Source: Rutpela maculata
Lineage: Eukaryota > Arthropoda > Insecta > Coleoptera > Cerambycidae
DNA length: 64,000 nt
NCBI GenBank assembly: GCA_936432065.2
Contig: OW386291.2
Coordinates: 100,567,823-100,631,822 of the forward strand
Direction of reading: 5' to 3'
Below the pieces are notes generated by a model, which did no database searches, was not told the DNA's origin, and saw only the letters and a list, made by a program, of their open reading frames with translations. Of the stretch, positions 23,388 to 33,132 are shown in pieces. The stretch's first letter is position 1. Each line of letters begins with the position of its first letter. The position numbers were made by a program, and so were the translations under genes.

Positions 23388-24754
23388 CCGGGTGACACAG
23401 GAGATATATAACACCCCGTAGCATATTTATTTAAAAATATATTATTTTGAAATTTGGTAGACTTATATAATGCGTGATTGTCCTTTTTTTGGTACAAACA
23501 AGAAATTTTTTCCACATCCGGTTTCACCGGAAGTGACATCTACTTCGTTATTTTAAATGGCACCCTGTATATATTTTGTTCCTACCTGATTCTACTTAAA
23601 TTTCTCTTTTCAACTATGTATACCAAGATGATATTCGTTTTTAAAATGGCTGCTGAAAACCATTTTATTGCACTAAGTCAAGTTGGCTATGGAATGAAAT
23701 GTGGCGGTAATTAATGCTTAATGTGCTGCGATATCAAAAGAACCCTGGTACACAATTTTGTGTTTCATATTTGTTTTGTTCTAATCATCAGCCGAAGAGA
23801 CTTTGTAGAATTTTTATATTAAATAAAAATCTCTAGACTAAATCCTCGAAATCATAAAAACTAAGATAGAAACACTAATTTTAAATTTGACCCATTTGTA
23901 AAATATTTATTCATCTTTCACTTTTACCCAATACAATTCATTGTTGTGTCTGATTTTGCTTGCTTTTAAATAAAATTGTTTTCGAAGAATCTCAAAATGG
24001 CCATTATTTTCCCAGCAGCGTCGAATTCTTGTAACCAGTACCTCTAAGCACATTTTCTAACTGCAATTCAGTAAACTAATTTATTGGTAACCTAACTCTC
24101 ATTTTTAAGTCTTCCCTATTTTGCAGTGGAGTTTTATAAACCATTTCCTTGAGATGGCCCCATATGAAAAAATCAAGTGGCGTAAAATCCGAACACCTCG
24201 AGGGTCATCTAATTGGTAAAAGTGAAATATGAATAAATGTTTTACAAATGGATAAAATTTAAAATTAGTGTTTCTATCTTAGTTTTTGTGATTTCGTGGA
24301 TTTAGTTTACAGATTTTTCTTTAATATAAAAATTATACAAAGTCTTTTCGGCTACTGATTAGAACAAAACAAATATGAAACACAAAATTGTGTACCACGG
24401 TTCTTTTGATACTGCAGCACACTAAGCATTAATTACCGCTACATTTCATACCATAGCCAACTTGACTTAATGCAATAAAATGGTTTTCAGTAGCCATTTT
24501 AAAAATGAATGCCACCTTGCTATACATAGTTGAAAAGAGGAATTTAAGGAGAACCAGATAGGAAAAAAATATATACAGGGTGCCATTTAAAATAACAAAG
24601 TAGATGTCACTTCCGGTGAAACCGGAAGTGGAAAAAATTTCTTGTTTGTACTAAAAAAGGACAATCACACATTATATAAGTCTACTAAATTTCAAAATAA
24701 TATCTTTTTAAATAAACATGCTACCGGGTGTTACATATCTCCTGTGTCACCCGG
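23388..24754. mobile_element. Inverted-repeat element with 545-bp arms and mariner-type core
   Basis: The arms 23388-23932 and 24212-24754 are inverted copies, very similar throughout (ends CCGGGTGACACAGGAGATAT and its complement; TTCCGGTGAAACCGGAAGTG in the right arm). TA flanks both ends (23386-23387 and 24755-24756), consistent with a TA target duplication. The 279-bp spacer holds a decayed transposase C-terminus. About 80% of the element is inverted repeat, which is unusual for mariner-type elements. Confidence 0.9.
23935..24208 (-). pseudogene. Mariner/IS630-type transposase C-terminal relic
   Basis: On the minus strand the spacer of the inverted-repeat element reads SDFTPLDFFIWGHLKEMVYK followed by TPLQNREDLKMRV. 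This is the block around the third catalytic acidic residue (SPDLTPLDFFLWGxLKxxVY) of IS630/mariner-like transposases. After a frameshift, TRIRRCWENNGHFEIL resembles the conserved C-terminal NGGHFEHLL. No upstream half is present because the inverted arm begins immediately. It is therefore a fragment, not a functional enzyme. Confidence 0.7.
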
Positions 24755-25171
24755 TATAATATGTTTTATAGCGTTCATAATAGCGCAAAATACAGATTTC
24801 GTATACAGCTCAATATAGGTTTGAGTAAAATTTAAAAATTAAATAGTACTACTGGTTTTCGTTGAAAAATCAATATTGTTGAACTTAATGATAGTAACTA
24901 CAAGTTTAAATTTAGAAATAATGTCACATGAATTAAATTTCATTTTTTTTAATAGTAAATGTATCAAAGGCACGGTTGTATATTATGACTGGGCTTGTGT
25001 ATCCTTTTTAAGGGGATGGTTTCAAAGACAAAAAAAAAATAATATTAACCATTAGAACTGAAAGAAAATCAAATTGTAAGAATAAAAGGTCCTAGTAGTC
25101 TAGGCTCAATTTTCTAAAAAGCCTTCGGAAATCACTCTTAGAAGCAAATCATATTACTTTTTGCCAATCTA

Positions 25172-26785
25172 TGTTTTTAGAGTAACTCGACCTCGCTGAT
25201 TCCGAAAATTTCGGTTGTCATCTCGAATTCGGGGTTGAACCACCCTAAAACCACCCCTAAAGGTACATTTTTTCAATTTATCGAGAATATCTTCGTAAGA
25301 AGTGAATTGAGAGAAAAATGTCAAGAGAGTTGAAATGTAGTTTATAAAATTTTATTCAAAATGATATATATAAAGTTATAATTTCACTAGCTCATTGGCG
25401 TGCAATGGGGGTCTAAAATAATACATATTTCAAAAAAACCACAAAATAGTTCATCGTAGTTGTTCAGAAGGATATTTCTTCACATTGTGTGTAAAGTACA
25501 TTCAGATTTTCGTCATTTTGTAAAGTTTGAAATTCCTTGGGGATCCAAAAGGGGTAAGCAGCTATCGTGCGTGAGTTTTAATATTTCCTTTTGTTTCACT
25601 TGTTAGTTTTAGCTCAGAAGATGTTGACTTTAGTGCTGTGTGTTGTGTCAGAAAACTGAATCTGATCGTTTATGCGCGGCTGAAGATAAAGGACTGCCCC
25701 GCTTATCTGAGGTAACACATCTTCGGAAAATACTACAAGATAAAAAATGGGTCAGTGGCAACAAGAAAGGAAACAAGGAAGGCAACAAGAAAGCAATGTG
25801 CCTTATTGCAAAATATGTATTTTATGCTAGAGTTGAACAAATGAGCGATCTAAACAAATTATGTAACTTAATATGGAGAACAAAATAAAGCAACTCGCTA
25901 AAGTCAACTACGAACTTCGCCTCCATATCGCAGTATGTAGATCTAATAGCTTCTGAGGCTCATTACCATAGCAGCTGGTTACTGAAAACCCGTAAGTAGA
26001 TTGTGGAGAAATTAAGTAATATTATAATTTGATATTATTTTTTATAGATATTCCAATTAAGCGATGTATGGAACAGATATTTGGAGAATCAATACCGCAA
26101 TCATTTTTAACTCGTTCATCGACTTGCTAAGCCAGAACCAGGCGTTAGTTCTTCCACCACATCTTGTGATATACTTAGTAACCCAGATTTATTGGATCTT
26201 GTTCATGTAGCTCTTCACGTAATAAAAAAGATATTATGGCTAAACTCCACTAGGACGTTATTATAAATAAGACATAAAAAAATTTATTTGAAAACAATGG
26301 GATCGAATTACCCATAAACGATAGGTTGTCAAAAACTAATATGATTTGCTTCTAGGAGTGATTTCAATAGGAGTTCCTAAAAATCAACAAAGTCGGCTAC
26401 CCGTTTTCTATGCCCATGACATTTTTGACGTTACAGGTAGTGAAAATCTAAATACATTTTGCACATAACGCAAAGTAATATCCTTCTGAATAACTATTAT
26501 GAACTATTTTGTGATTTTTTTAAATCTTGAAAATTTTTTAGACCCTCACTGCACGCCAATGAGTTAGTAGAATTATAACTTTATACAGACCATTTTAAGG
26601 GAAAAATTTTTTATAAACTACATTTCATCTCTCTTGAAATTTTTCTCTCAATTCACTTCTTACGAAGATATTCTCGATACATTTAAAAAATGTACCTTTG
26701 GGGGTGGTTTTGGGGTGGTTCAACCCCTAGTTCGAGATGACAACCGAAATTTTCGGTATCAGCGAGGTTGAGTTACTCTAAAAAC
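25172..26785. mobile_element. Long-TIR element (about 345-bp arms) with gene-fragment cargo
   Basis: Left arm 25172-25520 and right arm 26437-26785 are inverted copies: AGAGTAACTCGACCTCGCTG pairs with CAGCGAGGTTGAGTTACTCT; CACTTCTTACGAAGATATTC pairs with GAATATCTTCGTAAGAAGTG; the GGCGTGCAATGGG and AGAAGGATATT blocks also pair. The interior carries a short coding fragment (25622-25985). A second, shorter inverted pair (25105-25165 with 26325-26395) interleaves with these arms. Confidence 0.85.
25622..25985 (+). pseudogene. Fragment of a CxxC / EAHYH multicopy-type protein
   Basis: One frame reads CVVCQKTESDRLCAAEDKGL, then PRLSEVTHLRKILQDKK; a second frame downstream reads ISQYVDLIASEAHYHSSWL. 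From memory, a CxxCQ start followed further on by D(I/L)xAxEAHYHxxC occurs in large multicopy arthropod and cnidarian proteins of unknown role; here the final Cys is Trp. In between, KGNKEGNKKA looks like a small internal repeat. It has a frameshift and no further recognisable domain, and sits inside the inverted-repeat element. Function unknown; family assignment is weak. Confidence 0.35.
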
Positions 26786-27039
26786 AGTAAAGCGAAAAGA
26801 GGCTAGAGATCAATAAGAAAGCTTCTAAACTAAGGATAATTTTGTTTTTGTATTTTTTGTAAAATTAATAGTTCCGGAGATTTATATGCTTTTATGATGA
26901 AGTATTTAGTTTAAATGTTAAATATTTCAGGGTCTATGGCACTTACATTAAGAATGTTAACATGCACAATATAAGATTTCTAATTTATCTTTCAAATAAC
27001 TTTTTTCTTCTATAAAGGAATTATGTCTGAAATAACATG

Positions 27040-27430
27040 GGTTTTCAGGCATCGAAATTTATTTCGGTTCGGTTTCGTTTACGGTTAACTGACGTACACC
27101 ATTTTCGGTTTTCGGTTACGGTTTCGGTTTCGGTTTTCAGAGCAGCGTTAATTTGGTTTTCGGTTTTCAAAGCAGCGTCAATTCGGTTTTCGGTCACGGT
27201 TTCGGTTTTCCAGAATCTCACATTCCCGTTTTCGGTTTCGGTTACGACTAAAAAAAATTCGTAATTACGGTGCGGTTTTCGATTAAAATTAAATTAATGC
27301 TTGCGGGGACCGAAAACGAAATTTCTTTTGACTCGGTTTCTGTTACGGTTACCTAATGTACGCCATTTTCGGTTTTCGATTGCGGTTTCAGTTTTCAAAG
27401 CAGCGTTAATTTGGTTTTCAGTTTAGGTTA
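27040..27430. repeat. CGGTTTTCGGTTTC-type degenerate tandem repeats
   Basis: The plus strand is dominated by CGGTTTTCGGTTT/CGGTTTCGG words with recurring spacers AAAGCAGCGT and TAATTTGGTTTTC. A larger unit (GTACaCCATTTTCGGTTTTC ... CAAAGCAGCG) occurs near 27090-27150 and again near 27357-27412. Both strands are partly open (Ser/Val/Phe-rich one way, Thr/Glu/Asn/Arg-rich the other), but this follows from the repeat and is not evidence of a gene. Confidence 0.8.
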
Positions 27431-27611
27431 AAAATAGATGAGCAATGCTTTTAATATTAAATTTTTCTGATCATGGGTGGTTTACAGCCCTTGGAGATAA
27501 AAGTAAGTATCGGTACCATATAGAAACTGAAGGGAATACCTTTTACTACGAAAATCACCCATGAGAAACATTATCATTACATAATATGATAATATTGTTT
27601 CTAAATTTTGC

Positions 27612-28097
27612 ATATTTTTTATCTCCAGGTACAGTATATTACAATTATTAAAACTATTTAATCATTGTGATGTGGTTTATGGCCCTTGTATTGACAGCAT
27701 CGAGACCCGACGTATACAAAAAGTACAAAATTCTTGTCTTCGTTTAATTTTTGGAATTCAACGCCGTCAAAGAATATCTCACAAATTGAAAACTGCAGGA
27801 TGGCTGAATATGTACAATCGCCGCAAACTTCACATGGCTTGTTTTTTTCATAAAATTTTAAAGTTTAGATCACCACCTTACCTCCTAAACAAGCTCTCTT
27901 TTAGAAATGATATTCATAACATTAATATTAGACGAAGAGATATTCTCACCATACCACAACACCGTAAGGAAATATTCAAAAGGTTATTCTCTTATAACCT
28001 TGCTGCCTGTATAAATAAGCTACCCTTTAATGGACTCACGCTTTCATGTGTAAGTTTTAAAAAAACATTTAAAAAATATTTAATGCGAAATCAGTAA
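27612..28097 (+). pseudogene. LINE ORF2 C-terminus
   Basis: Open for about 160 codons to a stop at 28097. Reads FNHCDVVYGPCID, RRIQKVQNSCLRLIFGI, ISHKLKTAGWLNMYNRRKLH, PPYLLNKLSFRNDIHNINIR and RDILTIPQHRKEIFKRLFSY, ending AACINKLPFNGLTLSCVSFK. This is the conserved region downstream of the RT palm in Jockey/CR1-like LINEs, ending in the usual F(K)xxFKxYL segment. Everything before it (endonuclease, palm) is missing, so the copy is strongly 5'-truncated, as expected from incomplete target-primed reverse transcription. The remaining frame is intact. Confidence 0.75.
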
Positions 28098-28491
28098 AGT
28101 GTAATCTTACCTTTTCCTGTAACTTCTCTTCTTTTTTTTATTTTTTTTGTTCCTTCCTTTATTTTGATTTTTTTTCTCCTCTCATTTCCTAGCCTTCTCT
28201 CTCCTTCTGCTCTAGTCTGCCTCTTTTTCGCTCTACTTTGATGTATTTCTTTTTTAATTTTCTTATGTATTATGTTTTGTCTAGGTATGAATATAAAGTC
28301 ACATTACATGTACTTATATTTTTCTACTTCTGATGTTTTTATAGGCGGTAGTGGAAGAACAGTTTACTGGCTTCGACAGTAAACTGAACTACTCGCCTTT
28401 TATTTACCTCTAGTGTAAATGTAAATTTATTTTTGTTAATTTTGTGAATTTGGGTAAATAAATAATAAATGCTTTATTATTATTATTATTC
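27612..28491 (+). mobile_element. 5'-truncated Jockey/CR1-like LINE with TTA tail
   Basis: Coding remnant, then about 390 bp of T-rich 3' UTR and the tail AATAAATGCTTTATTATTAT (to 28491). The sense-strand TTA-type tail matches those of the minus-strand LINEs ending at 35241 and 35632. Confidence 0.75.
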
Positions 28492-28804
28492 TTTTATTTC
28501 TCAGTTTATACCAGACTTTTATTTAAAAAACATTATCCCAGTTGGAGAAGAATTCACTTCGGCCAGCTGCGACTAGTACGATAGAAATTTTCGTAGTATT
28601 TGGCATGTCTGTAATATAACGGCTTTCTGCATGATGGAGACTAGGTAAGTAGGTAATTCGAGGATGGTAAGTTTTGGCTGTAATTATTATTATTATTATT
28701 ATTTTAGCTAGCTAAAAACCAGTCACCCTTCTCTGTGGCTCCGACCCTCACAGAGGGGAGCTGGTAGTACCGGTAGCCACTCCCCACGCCCGTGGGGTGA
28801 GTGA

Positions 28805-31154
28805 CTACTGGGTCCGGGAATCGTGTGCCCTGAGCAGACGTAATGAACCGAGAATGACGGCCTTCTGCATTCTGCCGGCTAAGACCTCTGCCGAGTTTCG
28901 GCATGCCGGTATGATCTTAAGTTCCGAAAGCAGTGTGTGTCTCGTTCCACCGAGGGCTCCTATAATCAGTACCACTATCTTAACAGTATGGTCTGGATAC
29001 AGTCTGCGGAGTTCGAAGAGCAGATCTCGATATTTTGTCCGTTTTTCCTCCTCCTTCAAGACAATGTTGTTCTCCGCGGGAGCCGAGAACTCCACGACGA
29101 ACATTGTCTTGAGTTGATGGTCGAGGAGTACTACGTCAGGCTTGTTGGCTTGTATTTGCCTGACGGTGGGAAAAGAGTAGTTCCAATAAATTAGACACTT
29201 CTCATTTCCCACAACGGACTCAATATCCCCCGTAGCGTAAGACAGCACTGGTGTTTCGTCTATCCCATACGAGTGCCTTAAATGGTAGTAAAGCACTCGT
29301 AATGCTCCGTCGTGCCTTTGGATATAGGCCGAGACTGCATATGTCGGGCAAGCCGACAGCAAGTGCATAAGAGTCTCTGGCGCCCTGCGGCAGGCCCTGC
29401 AGCTGACATCAGGGACCTCTATACCCATGACACGACTACGATAGACGAGGGTGTTAAATACACCATCCTGGCAAGCCATTATGAATCCCTCGGTCTCAGA
29501 CTTCAGCCCGGCTGACCTTAAGAAGGCAAAGGTCAGCCTTTCGGATAAGCCAAGGTTTTCTATATTTTTATAGAAAACTCCATGCATTGGCTTATCCGTG
29601 TGAAGCTGCAGAAAGTTGTTGTGTTCTGCAGCTTTAATTTGGGCTTTTCGCCGAGCAGGTTCTAACTCGGTGACAGAGTCGCGATTTACCCGCTCGACGT
29701 CGAAGGAGAGACCAAGTTCATCGGCTGCTCTCTGTGCTGCCTTAAACAGAAAGGCTCCTACCCCTGCATTTTCATGGTCTCGGACCATGCAGAGGAGGGG
29801 ATCCGAACTCCTGATGACTTTACAGGCTCCATCCAGAACCATCCTATGATGGAGACTCTCCAAACTCAAGAGTCCACGGCCTCCCCGATGTCGTGGGAGG
29901 TATAGCCGTGGAACAGACGATTTAGGATGCAAACTCCTATTGAGATGCATCTTCTTGCGGGTTCCTACGTCGAGTTGACGCAACTCTTCTTGAGTCCATT
30001 TCACTACTCCAAAGGAGTAGAGAAGGATCGGAACGGCAAGCATGTTGGTAGCAGACACCTTGTTCTTCCCCGACAGCTCTGAAGACCAGATCTGTCGGAG
30101 TCGGTGCTGATACTTGCCGCGGAGAGCGTTTTTCACTACACTCACTTCTTGGGTGGAGCGTTGCTCGACACCCAAGTAAGTGTACGACTCTCCGGCATCT
30201 AGATGATGTAAGATGCTTCCGTCAACGAGCTGCGCGTCCTCTCCGTAGTTCCCGCATCGTCCTCTCTTGAGATGGACCAGTGCACATTTGTCTAATCCGA
30301 ACTCCATGCCGACAGCCTGCGTGTACTCCTGTACCACCCTGAGGGACTGGTGTAGGTCCCTCTCTCCGGAGGCATAAAGTTTAAGGTCATCCATATAAAA
30401 CAGATGGGTGACCTTATGCCTCCTATCGCCAGGGGTACCGCAGTTGTATCCACGGGTTTTCCGGAGCGAAACGGATAATGGCAGTAATGAGATGCAAAAT
30501 AGAAGGGGGCTGAGGGAGTCTCCCTGAAATACTCCCCTTCTGAATGTTACCGACTCCGTCTGGACTCTATCATTACCCGATGTAATGGTAAAGCGAGTCC
30601 TCCAGAGCGGCATCAGTTCTTCGATGCATCTCACTACGGGACCAGGTACCGCAAGACATCGGAGCAAGTGTACAATAAGCTCGTGCGATGTCATGTCAAA
30701 TGCCTTGCGGTAGTCGATCCAGGCCATGGAGAGGTTACGCTTATACTGCATGGAGTCCTGCGTGACACACCTGTCAATCAGCAGGTTCTCCTTACAGCCA
30801 GCGACACCTCTCTTTGACCCTCGTTGCTCATATATCCGCTCGTAAACCGGTTCAACTGCGTGGAGCACCCGCATGTACAAGATGCGCGTAAACACCTTGT
30901 AACATGCGTTTAAACAGGTTATCGGCCGGTAGTTCTTTGGGTTAGACAAATCTCCGTTCTTCGGGATCAGCACTGTCCGCCCCTCGACAACCCAAGAAGG
31001 AATTTGCTGCTCCCCATTTAGCCATGAATTGAAAATTCTGGCTAAATGGTGGTGGGTACTAGATAATTTTTTCCACCAAAAGTTATTGATCCCGTCGGGA
31101 CCTGGAGCAGCAAAGTTCTTAGAGCCCTCAAGAGCTCTTCGAACCTCTTCTGGG

Positions 31155-31156
<2 letters not shown>
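28805..31156 (-). CDS. R4/Dong-type RT with restriction-like endonuclease (5'-truncated)
   Basis: 783 residues open from the TAA-repeat junction to TAG at 28805-28807. The N-terminus shows APGPDGINNFWWKK (RT motif near residue 20), then PKNYRPITCLNACYK, WIDYRKAFDMTSH (first catalytic Asp), GVFQGDSLSPLLF and HLFYMDDLKLY, with YMDD at about 30386-30397. C-terminal to the palm is a CCHC finger, CRACRRAPETLMHLLSAC (C-x2-C-x8-H-x4-C). Then comes the endonuclease signature KPDVVL...VVEFSAP, with 14 residues between the PD Asp and the Glu, and a downstream EEKRTKYRDLLFEL helix. These define RLE-type LINEs (R2/R4/NeSL group); R4/Dong is my best placement. The missing N-terminal part would include the DNA-binding fingers. 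No internal stop or frameshift seen. Confidence 0.85.
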
Positions 31157-31206
<50 letters not shown>

Positions 31207-31216
31207 TTATTATTAT
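31157..31216. repeat. (ATT)n array, R4-like 5' junction
   Basis: About 13 ATT units, one TTTT interruption, then about 5 more. Directly abuts the first codon of the R4-like ORF. Confidence 0.95.
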
Positions 31217-31288
31217 TCAACACTGCAATTGTAAAAGAATCAACTACGTCTTTAGTACGTTTCGTACGATAAAAGTAGCTTACGTATT

Positions 31289-31725
31289 ACTTCCACATCC
31301 AGTGGAAGTATAGTAACGCCAAAAAAAATTTGAAAATTTTTAGTGTTCAAATAGGCTTAGAATGTCATGAAATGTCGAGATTTTAAGTTTGAGTGAAAAA
31401 GAATTTTCTGTTTAATCTGGAACTGTTTAAGATGTACACTTAAAATTTGGTACACACATTTGGTATTTTAACGAGATCTGCAACTAGATTATATTTTGAT
31501 CTTACTTCGTTGAAGAGTTGGGCGGTAAATTGTGGTAAATTGGGGTAAATAGGTAAATCAAGCAAGTAAGAGTCCGTAAAATTGATATTTAGTATATATA
31601 AGAGAAGCTAACGTCTCAAAATAATTTTTGGCATTAGCCAATTAACACTCCCCCACCTCATTATTAAAGGGGGTGAAAAAAATAAAATTGTGATTTAGGA
31701 TGTGTACAAGGACCAAAGGCTTCAA
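31289..31725 (+). repeat. Dispersed repeat family A, copy 2
   Basis: Same orientation and block order as 7418-7835. Begins with the hairpin ACTTCCACATCCAGTGGAAGT, which looks like a terminal structure. Contains an internal triplication of GGTAAATTG-type words (31531-31555) not seen in copy 1. Confidence 0.7.
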
Positions 31726-33132
31726 ATTTTTTTTTTACTTCATCCACTGGCAATTATGAATATTTCACATTTCGTCGTGTTTCTGAATATTTCAGTAGGT
31801 GTTTACAGTATAATATGTCTATATGAGAGCCGTCTCTGGCGCCAATATAAATCTCCCGAGCCTTGGTGATATACCAATGTCGATTGAGGTGTTTTTAATG
31901 AGACTATCACAAAACGAATGAAAGTTGCACTCGGGACATACTGAATGTAAATATCTATTGAATCAATAAAAATAAGGATTAGCTGCTTAATTAATCTTAT
32001 AGTGGCACCACGTAAAAGTGAATTGTGACGTATTCAAGCAAATAGATATCCGTAGTCGACCACGCCTTATTGCAACATGGTTTTTACATGGTACCTTATT
32101 TCGAAATTAGGACGCAAGTTTCACAGAAACCCTGTATAATTGGTCATCGGAACAACATATCATATTAGATCCCTCGATTTGCCACTAATCAGCCTAAACA
32201 AAATATATTACCGCGTCAAATGTTAAATAACGATTATTAAATTTCTGTGTAAAGAATCAATTTAAGTTTCCTAAAGCTAACAAGAAGCAGAATATAATGC
32301 TGACATTGCGCGGCCCCTTATGAAGCAGTTCAAATATTTGTACCAGTTTTAATTCAGACATATTTTATAACAAAGAAAGAACAAAATGAATCTTTGTCTT
32401 GTACTCCACTTTAATACTTTTTCTCCGAAACTGAATTTCAAGATGTAATATATCTGTCATTTATTTATTTTTTACTTTTTTGTTCATCATCGTTTTCGTC
32501 CAATCTGTCTCGACTTTTCTGGAGAGCAAGCTGCTTATAAGAAATATACTGAGATAGGAACTTCGACTCTTAAATATATGTATATACAGCATATAAGAGG
32601 ATTACGTATTTAGTTTATACCAAAATATATAAAATGTTAATGCCAACAAATATGAAATGTCAGGATTTTGTACGTATAATAAGAATGAAGTCGGTAGGCA
32701 CTTATACCTATTCAGACCATGTTACTTATATCGAGCCAGTTACTGTTATTGGTGTGTCTCCAAACAAATAAATAAATAGCTTGGAGAAGGACGTAGTTTA
32801 TCAGCTTATGTGTGTGGGGGTACTGGGGTACGACTGTACTGCGCACTGAAAAAACTAAGCGATTACTAAGCACTCTAAAAAAAATGCTTTATATTCACGC
32901 GCACTAAGCATTAAGTACTAAGCACCATATTAATTTACATAATGTATCCATTGTTCTATTAAGGCTAAAACATCATTGAATTTAAGTGTTGTTTATAAAA
33001 AAGGATAAAGTCCTACAAAAACGACCCAGGAGGACAATGTAAGAAAAGAATGTCATAATTCCTCGAATGCAATATATATTTTTTTTATCTTAGCAAAAAT
33101 ACCAATCAAAGTACTAATAAAGTAAATAGATT
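31726..33132. other. No gene; AT-rich intergenic
   Basis: No protein family recognised. A small cluster of the word ACTAAGCA/ACTAAGCG occurs four times at about 32860-32930. Confidence 0.4.

Larger units (their letters stand above)
28683..31216 (-). mobile_element. R4/Dong-like LINE inserted in TAA repeats
   Basis: Minus-strand element with a single ORF, a ~100-bp 3' UTR (28704-28804) and an (AAT)n run at its 3' end (28683-28703). At its 5' end the ORF emerges directly from an (ATT)n array (31157-31216, plus-strand reading). R4-clade elements encode a single ORF with a restriction-like endonuclease, and the silkworm member Dong was described in TAA repeats. The copy is 5'-truncated within the RT N-terminus. 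It is markedly more GC-rich than its surroundings, suggesting relatively recent arrival. Confidence 0.85.

Noticed and set aside
27037..27264. Ser/Val/Phe-rich open frame
   Set aside because: Follows from the CGGTTTTC repeat; both strands are open for the same reason.
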